A stretch of DNA of 64,000 nucleotides. Source: Anseranas semipalmata. Lineage: Eukaryota > Chordata > Aves > Anseriformes > Anseranatidae. Both the position numbers and the translations under genes were made by a program. The notes below the pieces were generated by a model that saw only the letters and a program-made list of their open reading frames with translations, was not told where the DNA came from and made no database searches. The stretch is taken from the NCBI GenBank assembly GCA_013399115.1, contig VXAA01003837.1:560276-624275 (forward strand). Direction: 5' to 3'. This document shows, piece by piece, positions 46,501-61,500 of the stretch; the stretch's first letter is position 1, and every line of letters begins with the position of its first letter.

Positions 46501-49500
46501 AAGCACATCCATGCTCAGAGTAGAGGACAGCAGGACCACGCTGCTCAAGATACTGTTGGACTTCAGTTTCTTCCATGTCCACTTTGTAAAGTTGTTGAAG
46601 TACAAGCTAGCAGTGGTCAACAGAGAGGTTGTGAATGAGCAGCCAAGAAATGTGGGGCTGTTGTTACAGATGTATCTGCCTTGCCTGCTACCTACAGCAT
46701 TTTACAGTTAACAGGAAACAAGTAACAAGGAAACAAGAAACCTGGTAAAGGCCAGGTATATCCTAGCAGGCAAACCATAAGTGTGCTCACAGGTGAGCTT
46801 TGCACTGCCCCAGTGCTGGGCTGCTCAACTACCCCCTGAAGACTGGCAGCAGATTTTTGGTCAGACTTCAGCTGTTTGACATTTACGCTGGGAGAACTAC
46901 AACCAGGAAGTGGCATGCAGACAGAAGGTTAAGCCGAGGAATGCAGGTCCATATTGCAGGATGGGATCTGTTCCCCCCACAGTTGCAAGGACAGGACTTA
47001 CGATTAGTGAGCTCCTTGAGCTGCTGCTGTAGCGTGATGGAGGCATTGTAAGTACGGAATACCTTGGCTGTCAGTCCCTCCATAAGGTCTTGAAGATGTT
47101 TATTCAAGATACTGGTCTAAAGAAGCAGAAAGGAGATGACAGCATTAGAATTGACAACAGTAGTGAAATCTCTGGACACAGTGCTGATGAAGACATACAG
47201 CTCACAGCTGAAGCCTAGCTAGTGGACTCAGACCTGACACCCAATGGCCAAAACTTCACTGAAACCACAGGAAAAGTGAACAAAGAACCAGCAAGTATTA
47301 GGCTAGGATCAAGTATCATGAACAGTCAAAAAAGTTTTTTTCATTGTAGATGTTTTGGTTCCCAGTAGATAGAAACGTGCCTGTCCTATCCCAGGGAAGG
47401 TGCTTAAACCACCATGGTGCTCCCATAGAGCCAAATGTGCCATTAGGGATGGCATCTGAAAAATCTGTCAACTCACAATCATCTCTTCTGAACTCTGAAA
47501 AAAACTCTCCATGTCAGAGTCAGCCAGGCTCCCCAGGGCCAAAGCCCATCGCTTCAGGAACCTGCAGGCACAGTGAACGATACAGACACCAGAGAGAGAG
47601 AGACACTCACTCAGGTGCAAGTCTCAGCTCTAGGAAAAAAAAATCTGCTACTGAAACCATTTTTAGAACAAAGCAGCTGTTATTGCCTGGTACAGAGTGA
47701 GCCTGGTGCTCTACCACCATCCCTCACCAGTAACTACATGCTTACATTGAGGCGGTCAAAGAGGTCATCCTCAGGCTGCTTGTTCTCCATGAACAGCTGA
47801 AGATTCTTAAAAACCTGCAAGAGGAGAAAACACACATCTTAAGGCACCAGGAGTGGACAGTGCTGGGTAGAAGCAATACTACCAAGATGCCACTTAAACT
47901 GTTATCAGGCAACACTGATGATGCTGGACTTTACTTCCCAGTAGGCAAAGGCCATCTCTCAAGACAACGCTTGTATCGAAAATTCTTCCCCAGCAATAGG
48001 AGTCCTGAGCATTTGATGCCCTTTATGCTCATCCTTTAGGTCCGGATTGTAGGAGACTTGATTCTGTTCTGGCTTAGCTACCTAACAGAGAAAGGGACCC
48101 CAAAGCTACCACCTACTCCCCTTACTCTCCATAATTATTCCAACCAAAGAGACCCCTGAGCAATTTCCCATGGATTTAAAGCTACCAAAACCCAGCCCTT
48201 CTCATTGCTGCATTAAATGTTTCATACGAGTCCATTCCAAACAAGTCTCATTGGGGTGGGGAAATAATCAAAGCTTTTTTGATTACACAGAAACCACAAA
48301 TCCCAGCTCTGTGTACTCCAAATCCCTAGTTCCCAGCTTCTCATCAACACACATTCTTCCTCTATAGACACCTTATACAGAGAGATTTCTAGTTCCACAA
48401 TAATCAATTCCCCATTGTAAGCGCTGAAGAACAGACACCAAGAGAGACCAACACCAAATAAACTTAAAAGGAAAAATGTTTTTTTTTTTTCTTTAAACAA
48501 AGAAATAAGAATTCCAGCATACACTCATTTCTATAGCTGCCATAGTTCCTCCCCCCCACCCCTCCCAGTCATTCTGTTTGCCAAGAGGTCAACATTTACT
48601 GTTGTTTGTCATTACAATTACCACAGTATTGTACGCATATTATCTAACATACTGTGTTAACTGCAGAGGTGTGGGCCAGATGCAAAGTTTGGTTATACCC
48701 ACAAAAACACTCTTTTTGGACAGTGCCCTCCAGCTCACACTGCTGTATGGGGATTTATTCTGGAATAAGGCCAAAATCGCAACAGATGTGAAATTGGTGG
48801 GCAACAGAAATAAAGGAAATAACACTGCCTAGGAAAGAAGTCTTGGTTGGTAGATGTCCATGTACACAGGCCAGAAGTATCAGTGCATAAGCCTCCTCCC
48901 GTTCCAAGGCAATACCAGTAAGAAGAGAAGAACATGAACTGACTTGTTTTCTGGCTTGGTATCTGACCAATAACAAAGCACCCTATTATTGCCGCTAAGA
49001 CTGTGTTGACCACATTTTTCTGCATTTCAGTCTGTGTATATGTTTGTGGAGACGCCTTACCCTCTTCTCAACAGGGACTTTGTTGTAGTATCGGATGGAG
49101 TCTTTTCCGAGGAAGTCAAACTCAACCACGTATTCCTGGCCATCCAGTTCAGGATGCAGCTTGATATGTTCTACTCTCAGAGAGCAGCAGCCCACGGTGT
49201 CAGCTGTCTCTCCTTCTTCTTTTTCATTACCAGCTCTCAGAGCAAGCTACATTTATACCAAGACAAGAGAGGTAAGCATTTCAAACTATCCCAGTAATAG
49301 ACAGATGCTAGAAACTTTCAGACATGGGCCTATAAATCAAGGGTGTCCATAGTAGAAGAGGGAGAAATATGCATTTGAATAGGTGAAACAAACTTAGCTT
49401 TCTCTCATCAGGTAACTCAAACTACAAGGTAGTTCTGACTGACTAATGAAAATTCATTTCAAAATGTTTGATATTTTTTAAAAATCAGACTGACTTCCAT

Positions 49501-52500
49501 GTGAACTCAACCTGACACAAAATCAGAAATTTCATTAGTTATGCATCTTCTCTGATTCTACCTTTTCACTGTATGCTAAAGAAACACACTTTAAACAGCA
49601 CATATGACACTTTCTTTGAGTTATGTAAGTAATCTAAAGGCTACATTTGGCTGCGTAAAAATGTGTTTTAACCATACTGGCTAAACAAATTTCTGATTTT
49701 TGAAGAAAAAAAACCTTAAACATTCATATGAAACCACAATTATTCAAATCAAAGCTCCCTGATTTACATGAAATCATTTTGAACACAAACTGTTAATTTG
49801 GTTGGTCAAAATATACAGTAGCAGGGCAACAGCTCTATGGGAGCTGGCTTTAAATAGCGTTAAGTGGATCAATACAACTTCAGTTTTCTTTATGCTGTGG
49901 TGAGAAATCGAGCATAATTATGAAACCTCATGACTATGAGGTGACACAGTAGCAGAAATTCCCAGCAGGAAAACTGAAACAGCTGGAGACAAAAGGTCCA
50001 CACAAAGTTCCCAGTAAGCCAACTGGGAGATTCTGGAACCCAGCTGTGAATTCTGCCTGAGCTAAAACAATGCTGCCTGAAATAGCCACGGTCAGTACAA
50101 TAGTTTATTGCTCTTGATTTCCAGGTAATGGGAAGGAAAAGGAGATGGGAGCCTGCCCACCAGGAAGTCTCAGGATACCTTAGTAACTGGGCTCAATTCT
50201 GCCTTAGGAACAGACACACAGCAGTCCTGAGTATTCCCCACAGGACAGGAAAGGTAGGAGGCATGTGCTGAGGAACAAGGCTTACTTTATCAATGAAGTA
50301 CAGCGCCACAGCCCTCTGCCGTACTTTCATCTCTTTGGATTTCCAATCTTCTCTATATTGATTTCGGATTTTATCTACACACTTCTTCAACCTCCGAGCT
50401 GTCTCATACTTCTGCCAGTCCTTCTCACCCTGCAGAGAAAGTTAGAACAGAGGCAACATCAGAAAGCAGGCAGAGGACCAGCTCCAATCTGCCTCTCAAG
50501 GCATGACAAGTATGAGTGGCAAATGGTCTTCCTGTACAAAAGCACTGAGATTTCTCTGCTAAAACAGCTCAGCTCCAAACTATGCTGCCAGGCAGCTGTA
50601 AGCAATTCAGATTTCCATGATATTAAACGCTTGCACGGAAGCAACTATAAAGATGCAAGGAGACATTATGTCTTCCATGCTCCTCGATATATATGTGGTT
50701 TCCTCTGTTTTATTCAGATGACACATACATTCTTTCAGCTGTGTAATTAAACACCCATAAACATAAAAGCAACATCACCAGTTCATCAGTATCATTACAC
50801 ATTCAAGCCAGGGGAAAGAGAGGACAAATTCACAAGGAACAGATTTCTCCCATACTTGTAGGATAAACCCTTCCTTTCAAGAGGGGAGAACAGAGTCTCT
50901 CACAAAAGTGATTTCATGAGAACAACTTAAATTCTACCCCCAAAACTGAAGACTACTTATCTTTTAACAGGCTCATTGTTTCTTTTATGGAACCGATCCA
51001 TTGTCCAATTATTTACTCCCACAGCAGGGCTTGCTTTCCATCAGTCATGAGCTCCTGATCAGTCTTCTCAGCCAGTAACCTGGCCACATTTTTAATTTTA
51101 GAATTGACTATCAGCAGCCCATGGTTAGAATTTCACTACGTGATCAGGCAGGGCAACTTAGGGCCAAAAGCAGATAAAATATCCACCAGAACAAGTCCAT
51201 TCTTGGATAAATTACTACCTTTTCAGCTCATAAAAAGTAAAGGATTCCTACTAGGAATGACACAATGCTTTTCAATAGATATATATTTTTCAGATATCAT
51301 CTCTCTAGTGCAGTAGTTGCATTCTATTTTTTCAAGGGGGAACAGAAGCACATGTACTTATGAATTCAATCAGCACAGGATGAAATAGCAAGACACCTTT
51401 ATTTCCTATCACTCTCTTAGCCAACAGCTACATTTACTTCCTGACCAGAATTTTTTTTTTTAACTAAATCTTTACCTTAATTCTTGAGCTAGGGTTCAAC
51501 ATGATGTATTTGATAGAGCCTTGGATGTTTTCAGTCCATGACACTAGCCAGGTAACCTTGTTATCATGCCGAACCTCCTTCCATTTGTGTCCTGGTGGAG
51601 GAGGAGGGATCTTGGAATCCCTGCATAGAGTTAGAGAACAGCAAAGAAAAACTTTTTAAAGAGATTTTAAAGCTTCAAAATAGAGAGAAGTAATGAATAC
51701 CATCACAAGAAGAAAGCACAGGTAAAGAAACCAAGGCAAAGTAACTACAAATTTCCACAAGCAGGATATCAAGTGAATCAAAAGTGAGCAGCAAAAGATC
51801 AAATGTAATTGCTATCGGTGGGAACACACATTCCCAGGACCAACTTTGACTTGTGGACACTGCAATAGTGCAGATATTTATCAGGACAGTACTGAAGAGA
51901 AGCCCACCAAACCCCAGCCTCTGACAAAGCCGGGCAACCTACATAGAAGAAAATTCATTTAGGCAATTGTAGCAGGAAAGAATGTTCAAGCAGATGCAAG
52001 CAGTACGGATGAGGAAGAAAATATGTTGACAAAGTTCTACATGAAACCCACGATAGTCTTGTTCAGTCTTTGCTTGTATGACTCAGTTTCTCATCCATAT
52101 AAGTCTAAGATAAGCAGCATGTGTATTTGTACATGCTTGAATATCAACCTATACATGATTTTAGAAAAAAAACTATCCTAACTAGAAAGCAAAGCCAAGG
52201 TGCAAAGCAGTCAGTGCTCACTTGCTGCAGTTAATGATGATGTCTTCTGGCATGATACGTCTCTTCAACATGCCCATTTTGGGATGGTTCCCACGACCTC
52301 GGAAGAGACCTGGAGGTTCAATCTTGAAGTTGGCAATCCTCTCTTTGTGGTTGTCCATCACACAGTAACCATATTCCTTCAATAGCCGCTCATTCTCCTC
52401 TTTGATTTTCTGGAAAAAGCCAAAAGCACAGATGATTAGCACGCCCAGCACCACACGTCTCTACATACTACGACTTAGAACATTTTTGATATTTGCACTA

Positions 52501-55500
52501 CAGTAACACTGAAGACCAACTCAAAGCCAGACTCCGGTCGTGCCAAGTGCTGTATCAACACACAGGGCAGCAGACTGCTCAGATAAGTATTCATAAAATG
52601 TAAGAAGCAAAACAAACAGGAAAAAGGGAAAGAATGTACAAAGAAAAACCTTAAAATTTGTATTTGAGGGAAACAGATTAATAGTTATCTTCACCAGCCC
52701 TATTTTGCCACAAAAGAAGCATTTACCTCTACCACATACCACAACTACAAAGGCCATTTAAATACAGCAGCCCCACCACAGTACTGCTGGTTTAGAATCT
52801 ATATTCAGCCCCAGAACAAGCACGTGACGTCCACTGGACTTTACATCTTGTTGTTTATATAGGAAAAAAAACAGCCTTCTGTGTTTGAACTCAGCATCAG
52901 AAAGCAGGCAGAGGAATGTCTCCAGTCTGCCGCTGAAGGCATGTCAAGCCTGTGTCAGCAAATGGTCTCAAAGGCAGAACATGGTCTCTTAAGTAAGAAT
53001 GTGCTGAGATTTCACTGCATATTTCTGTGCTTGAACTCTAATAACATGGAAGGAAAAGCTGGGAAAAATAAAGACATTGCAGCCCAAAATAAACTATCTG
53101 ACCCATAGACAGCACTGGTACGCAACCTACAAAACTTAACAGTAGAAGCCACTTCTGCTCCATTGTAATAGTTACTACGAATGGGCACTGAAAAAGGCTC
53201 ACCCACATGTTTATCAAATTGAAACAGCAATATGACATGGGCTCTCTACTTTAGCAGGACTCCTGACCCCAAAGGCCATACTTCCAAGCCACCAGGCCCC
53301 TCTCTCCAAGGAGAATTACTGTAGTGTTAGAAAGGATCAACTGAGAACTTGGGGCCAGTTTCCAACTTTTATTGCAGTAAGCTTCAGTCATTCAAAAACT
53401 ATCTAATTTTCTTCCCACAAGCCACTGTAGCCATGCTACTGAATATAAAATTTCATTTCTAGTTACAAAACTGCATTAAATGGAGACCTGATTTTTAAGA
53501 TTTGTCCTCGATATGTTTTATTCACTACTATCATTGCTGCATCCATTCCACTATTCCTGATTTTGCCCTTCAAACCTAAAGACCTCCTAAAATAAGAATC
53601 TATCCTTAACTGAGTATCCACTGCTCATTATTGGCCAGGGACCAAGGCTCCCATTGACATAATACCCCTGAGTCTCTTTACTTAAGCAGGATCAGGAGCC
53701 TTAACCCTATCAATATCATTTTAAGCCAGGATGAAAGTTCAGCTGTACACACAGTGCTCTGCACTGCTTAAGCTGCAGAGTAAAGATTCCTACAATTAAC
53801 ACGAAAGTAACAGTTTGAAAGCTAGGAAACACGGACTTATAAATGGCAAGGCAGGCAGAGAACAATTACACTAGATGTTTACAAGCCAGCTAAGCATCAA
53901 GCAGTCTCCTAGAATTCCCTCAGGTACCTGTTTCTCCTCCTTGGACATCTGTTTCCTAGCTTCCGACTGAGCTTTGAAATACTGGCTCATGTGGGTGAAG
54001 TCACACTTGCTGAGGTTGGTGATAGTGCTCTTCTCTTCAGAGGTCATTTCCTTGCGGAAAAAAAGCAGCGCGTTACATTTTCATACGTGTACAAGGGAGC
54101 TTACCCTACCCAAGACAGTTTAAACAGGGACAATGGATCGGTTCTCACAATAATCCCCCAGGAATCCCCAAATTCTTGCACACGCTGACTCCAGCTAAGG
54201 TCAAAGACAACAGGACAAGAAACAGCACAGTTTGGCCCTCCAGCAGTCTAATCTCTGCAAGCACTGGGCAATGTTGTACCACCTTGCAAGCACTCTCAAC
54301 TGAGAGGGGCTGCTGAGGGAGTAAAATCCAGTAACCCACCTAGGAGAACTGTCATCTAATCTAAAGGTTTGACCTTATGGCTAAGTTCACTGAGGAAGGT
54401 CTGGCTTTTAGGTCTTTGGGAGGGGCTTCGTTCTAGTATAAAGAAGGCTCTTCAAGGCATGTAACAGTCAGATCAGCTATACCCCATCATGCAGTAACAG
54501 GCAAAGTTGCTTTGGAGAAGTCTGACTTTGTCAGTTTAGAAACATATAAGGGCCTTCCTGGTGAAACTACAGGATTAACTGGAAACTTCACAGCTAAGAC
54601 CTCAGGCAATTTTTAGTTGCCACGAGCTAACTCTCCTGTGCATGGAACAGCAGCCCCTTTTCACTGCCTAGCACCGACGAGACACCAGCCACGCCTGCAG
54701 GCAGCACAGACCAAGACTACACGCATACCTTTCTCCAGTCTTTGAAAAAGTTTTTCCTGAAGATCTCCTTCGTAGTGTATTCATGATCAAGCATTTTTGC
54801 AAAGAATGTGGCAACTTCTTCTGCTTTGGTGCTCAGCTTCATGACTTTACCTACAAAGAAAGGTTTTATTTTTAAAGCACATGGTAAAATTAGGAATTGA
54901 AGCCAGAAAGAAGCCACACTAACTACCTTAAAGGATGCCATACTTTTATGACAGTGAAGTTTTTCATAAAAGTGTTACATAGTACAGCAAATTAGATGGG
55001 CAAAAGATACAGAGAAGCATACTTGCTCGACTTCCATCAAACATTTTGAAAAAAGTTTCCTCTGGAATTTAAACATTATAAAAAAGCAATAGCAGTCTGA
55101 TGTGAGGTCCAAGAGACGCAGGGCAGGAAGGGGAAAAGGCCTCTTGCAGGAAACCCTGTGCTGAGCCATCCCTGTGGTGTGTACACTCCTGGGGAGATAC
55201 TGCTGTTTGAAGTGAAAGAGGCAAGGAATTTTATTAAAATTCATATTCCGGCACTCAGACATATGGGAAATACAGCCTCTGTATGCCTCTTTTACCCACA
55301 AACAGACATGCTTTGGAACACCCCTTCTAGCCTTTAGCTATTTCTAGCCAGGAAGAGCCCTTCCTATATATACACCACAAATAGGCTGGAAAGCGATGCC
55401 AAATATTTAATGCCCCTTCATTGCAGGGAAATGTGTCAGGATTCTGCTAATAGCCTGAGTCCTTCGCTGTGGGAACACGTTCCTCTGTCTCCAAATCAGG

Positions 55501-58500
55501 CTCAAAAGATAGTCATTTTTCAGACAGACTGAGCTTTTGGTGAACAGGGAGGACACGTTTCAGCTTATCTGCAAGACTGCAGTACAAACTGAAATTGCTG
55601 CAAGGAAAAAGACTAAGACACAAGGGAACAGAGGCTGCTGCAACATCGAAGCTGTAGATTCAACATCTAACATTCCTATCGAGCGTCTTTTCGGTCCAGA
55701 TTGCATTCCTGACAACACGTGAGGTGCCAGTGATCCCTGTGAAGGATTTTGCATGCAACTCACATCTCCAGCTAGTTGCAAGGAATATTTGAAGTCCCAG
55801 TGGGCTGGCAGACAGTCAACACCTGTGGATTTTTTAATGACCGTTTTACTGCACAAAAGTCAATACAAGAAACACTAATGTTGATTCTATGCTATTGGAA
55901 AAAAAAATAGCACACTTTTGATTTACTACATGTTTAGAAAAGTTACATCGTCTCCAAAATTAAAGCACAGGAGTTTTCTATAAAGTCTTAAGATCTATAA
56001 AGCCCTGTAAAACAGAACTCAGGCAAAACGTCCTCCCAGTGATCTGAGAATATCCCACAATTAAACAAACCAACAGAAACTCTGCCAGTTTGTAAGCTGC
56101 AACCTAAAATACTGCATTTGTTTGCCTACAACAGGAAATGGGGGAAGGGAGAGACAGCAAGGGAAACTTTTTTTTTCTTCCAGGCTGCAAGTCTAGCTTG
56201 AAAGAGGCTATCAAGTAACACATTATGGGGCTTAAATGACCAAAGTTGTTCCCAAATTGCTGAAGAGTAGTACAGGCTCAGCCATCTTTATCTAATAACT
56301 TTAAAATAGATTTCATTGTACGCAATTTCCGCTTTTTAGAAAAGTTTGAAAATGCTCTCAGTAGCAGTACTATATATTTAAAAAAAAAAAAAAAAAGGAT
56401 TTATTTCAGAGCCCTGAGTATTAGTTGCCTGACTTAAAACCTGCAAACCAAAGGGAGCAACCCAGGGACACAACAAGCAGAAGAGACCACACCACGGTGC
56501 GAAACACCACTGCTGTCATCTCCATTCTTACCTTGCCCCATCTACAGAAAAACATGCAAGTTCAAGCCACCTTTGTGGTACAAGCAGTAGCTTGTTAACC
56601 CACAGTCACTCAGACGTATAGCCAATCCCTAAAAGATGGCTTTTGGCATTTCGAGCTCCTTCCCCGAGTCTGGTATTGTAAGCAGTAACAATAGCTCCAG
56701 CAGTCATCATGTTAGATGAGAACAGGCAGTCTCACTGCAGTGCAATCACTAGACAAGGGATGGATTCCTCCAGTGAGCTCTGGCAGCTGGCTGGCCAGCT
56801 ATAGTGTGATTATTGGACTCCACAAATCATCCTAGGATAATCTTGAAATTAGACAATGCCTTGTAAGCACAGACAGTGGCTCTCAGCAGCTGCTGTGTAA
56901 ATCAGACATCTGATTCCCCCCACCCCCTCAGTTTCTCAGGGAAGACTTATGTGATTACTTTGTTTGCCAGACTCCGTCCCTGCCCCTAATTTTTGAGCCT
57001 ATTGATCAATTCTTACCATGACAAAGACAGAGGTTGCAAAAATCCCTGCATTTCCTAGAGGTTTTGTGAAATAGGTGGCAAGATAGAAGCTTATTGCTGC
57101 CTGCACCAAAGGGGTAATTATAGCATAATTTGTCCCTCCTCTTCTCTAGACAGCAGGAGAGATCAGTCTTCAACAGAGGGAAAAAAATATTTCCAATCTT
57201 GTAACAAATTCTTACCAAACCCTAAGACAGTTTATAGGAAAATGGACATCCCTGATCATGTGCTACTTGCTTAGAGAGTGTCTTTAACGGGATGAAGTAT
57301 GTTTATTTCACCACTTTGCTGCTGAAAATGAATGCCACCTATTTTTCAGCATTTTAAAATGTGTCATGTCACATGAAAATATCACATTGCTTCTGGAAGA
57401 GTTCCATGCACAGATGTCCCCTTCACCAAAAATTACATTTTCATCCATTCAAATGCCTCCCACTTAATTTAATCCTGGGCTAATTTGATCCTTCATTTAA
57501 CATGATCACAGGACTAGAAGGAAACACACGGGTCATCAAGTCCAGTCTCCAGCAGGCATCACATCATATAATCCCTTCCACATGAGCCTCTAACAACCAG
57601 TCAGCCCAGCATATTAGAATCCCACATCAATTAGTTCTACCACTCGCAACAGTTGGTAAACGGGACCGTGACATACACCGGAGGGCTGTATCCTTGCGGC
57701 CAGGCTGATCCTGTGCATTCCTACAAGATCCTAATAATTTGTATCAAAATTCGATAGTCTTGTTCTGTTAATGCCACCAAATGATCATGAAATTCACCAT
57801 AGATTATGGAAATTTCAATTCATAAGATTAAAAAAAACATAGCAAGCCTAAAGATGACCAGTGACAAAGTTGCTACAATTACGTACTGCACTAGTTACAC
57901 AATGCTACTCTTGGGCGTGAGACCCTCTCATTGTTAATAAAGCTGACAGATTTACCACCATAACAGAGATGGAACAAGTTCATCTGTGTCAACTCAGCAG
58001 AATTCAGCAAGCTGCTACAGATCCTTCCTTTTCTTAGCTGTTGAGGAACTTCTCTTCAGCTAACCACTGACACAAATCCACCTCCTCGGTCCCAGAAGAA
58101 TGCAACAATGCCCTGAGAATGCTTAATTCTCTTCCCAGCATGCTGGATATGCAGATGAACTCACCATCATAGTAAAACTTGACATTTTCAGGCAGAGGTT
58201 CATATGGTGGAGCAAATACAGGACCTTTATGCTCTAGGAACTTCCATTTAATTCCTTCAGGGTAGCGCTCTTCTTCCCACCTTAAAGAGAAAAATATGAA
58301 CCAATATAATTAAGTTCCTAGTCGTTGTTTTATTACTATGTGGGTATAAGAGTATGCTACAGAAAATCAGAAAGCAATCATTGCTTTGCCAGACACTGAT
58401 CAAGAACAAATACTCACACTTCTCTTCTAAAACAAAAACAAAAAAAAACCACAGCAACATCCACAAACAGAACACCTTGGGTCACAGGTATCTGATGATA

Positions 58501-61500
58501 GCATAGTCCTCACCTGGCACTGGCTGCTCCTTTCACAAAAACACACAGCTGAAAAAGCTTAGAACTTAAGAAAATGAAGAATTCAGTCTTGTAAAGCAGC
58601 AAGGAGCATGCCAAATTAGAGTCAGCTGTGATCTAACATCAGGTCCAGGATGCCTGCTCAGCAAAGCCCAAACAACTGTAGTATATTATGCAGCTGCTTT
58701 CAGATGTGGACAAGTATCCCATTAAGGGCAGAGATAAAGAAACAGATGTTCATTTACGACCTAAATGAGAACAAACCTGCTTGGACAAGAAAGACTAAAA
58801 CCTGCTTTGTCATTTCAAATTCATTACAATTCTTTGGGTACAAAGAAGTGTTCTTGAAGAAAAGCAGAGTAGCAAAGAAAAAAAGCAAACTTTCCTTAGA
58901 GCACCTTTATAAGAACTGTTTTGTAAATGACGCATTAAGCTTCTCACCACAGCAAGGTAGGCGCCACCAATCCCACGTTCCAGCTGAACAAGCTTACAGG
59001 GTCAGCAATTCATCTCCAGGGAAAAGGAGTCCCACCAGGCCTGCTTCCTCCCCCAGCTCCCGGTACCCTGCGCCCAAGCTGCTGATTCCACTCTCCCTCC
59101 CCTCTCCACTTCTTTCATGATCACTAGAACATTACTGCTACATACTGCTGGCACAGGATCCCCTGCTGAGACAGGCTATTTTACCTTAGTGATTAATCAA
59201 CTGGAAGACCATTAACCTGTCACAGTACTCAGTCTTTGAATTGCCCAGACAACTCCGTTGAGCAGCCATGACAATAAAAGAAGTTTAAGCTTTCCTCTAG
59301 TGTCAGCCCTATGGAGTAGTTTCATTCTCAGCTGCTGTTGCACCCAGAAAAGATGCACATGTACTCCAATACATCTCAGGAAGTGTGATGCACAAATAAA
59401 TACTTCATTCCTAATGAGGTATCTCAGCCACTGTACAGAAGATGAGCATCATTCAGAGAAAAGACCTTCTGTTAAAAAATACTCAAAATGCTTCAGTGGT
59501 GCCTGTATGTCAGTAATTTAGGAAGAACAACTATTGTATGGGATAGTACTTTGCTATAGTTAGAAAGGCACCATCTTTGACTGAAGCACTAGACGTGAAT
59601 TTTTCCTACGAGAAGCACAGTAACATCTTTAACAGCAAAGCACACAAGCCCAGCTGTAAGTACACAGCCTGCATGTCAGATCGCAGTCCTTGGCTGGGAA
59701 GAAGGCTTGAGTGAACTATGTTGAGATAAGAAACTAATACTGACAGTTGAAGTCTAGATCCCAAATATTTACATTCCTAATTATTGTTTTTTAAATTAAT
59801 TAGAAGCTAGAAATCTAAATATTTTGTCAGAGATAAGCCTAGGCTCTTCTACCCAGAAGCTCCTTCCAGCAAAATGAATGTAAACCACTCACCTCTCCTC
59901 CCAGACACAAAAACGTTGTGTCCGAGGTGTCCTCTCTGATAGAATATTTTTATTCTGGTAAGAAGTAACGAGGTGATGATTTGCAGTAACTACTTTAAAG
60001 AATAGGTTTGTCATTTCTGTGCATTCTGTTCTCCTACCCATTCCTGTCTTATTAAGGACGCATGTGAAATGAGTACTAGAAAGGTAATTATTTAAACAGA
60101 TAGCTGATGCATTCTATGTCTGTTGGGAGAGCTATAAGGAAACAGGAGATCCACACAGCGGTTTCTAAACCCACAGCTACCAAAAAGTTTGCCACAAAGA
60201 GATCACAAATCATGCTCAACCCCACCTCCTAAACCTTGTATATAAATATCAAGACAAAAGAGAAAAGTGAGCCTACTGAGTTCAGCCTTTTTTTGTCCTC
60301 ATTTGGTTTTAAACAACACCAAAAAAAGAACTGCCTGAGGTAGCTCTTGATCCTAGAGCAAGATTCTGCAAATGTTTTGGCCTGAGCAAGGAGAATGGTA
60401 TCTATTAGGAAAACCACCTTACTAATTTCAGCAGAAACTGTACGAATCAGTCACACAGGTTCCTTATTTAAGTCTCATACCAAATCTAAGAATGCCAGGG
60501 TGACTCAAGAAGGTAGACTTGAGGACATTTTCTCATTTGGAATGAAAATAGAGAAAATTCTTACAAAAAAAAAAAAAAAAAAGAATATACCTCAGGGATA
60601 TGTTATTTCAAGGTAATTAACTTATTGTAGCACAAGGTGGGAGAAGTGCTTATAAGGTATATTTCTGAATCACATTCTTTACACTGACAGGGTGTGAAAA
60701 TGACCTCTAAATAAGATCTCTACATGGTGATGAACAATGCCAACGCCTTGGGAGCATCTAGCATCAAGCATCCACATAAGTGAGGATGAAAATGCTCAAA
60801 GCAGCAAACACTTCAGGAAGCAGCCAAAAAAAGATATCAGACTTTCAGAAAATTGACTCAGATGGAACATAAAATGCCCTTAAGAGATGCAATTGAAGTG
60901 CAGATGAAACCCTGTCCAGCAAAGATACGCTATACAAAGCTGCAGATGGATGACAGGAACCATCAGCAGAAGGATGCAGTTACCTACTGCCAGATTCTGC
61001 AAAACATGCTTTCAAAGGCAGTTTTCCCCTCAACAGTACGTACAAATCGCAGAGTTTAACACAGCTACCTGGGACTGTGCTGCCAAGGCAGATGAGGGGA
61101 GAATTGTATGACTTTCCAGTACAGGTTTACTATTGAAGGATACAGACTACAATAAAAGGGAGCTGTAGTAACAGTATAGTAAGTTAGACAGAACCAGCAA
61201 GAACAGCTGAGACAAAGCCAAAAAAGACAAAGATCATTAGGCTTAAAGAGACCTTCTGTGGCTTCCTATTACTTCAAGTCCCTCCACTTTGTTAATGTCA
61301 AAGCACATTAAAAATATGCTGTCAAAGGACCGAGGAAAAGTGGACCGCTCAGAAAAAAAATCAGGACAGTTATGGGGTAAGGCCTGAAAAACATATTTCT
61401 AAGAGAGAATACGGGTATCAAAAATATTCAAGTGCTGATGTTCTATTTGAGGAAGCTGTAGAAATCAAAGAAATACGCAAAGACTATAAACACTGCAGAA

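Noticed and set aside
60853..61059. Plus-strand 68-codon frame in TOP1 intron 8
   Set aside because: Short, antisense to the host intron, and resembles no known protein.
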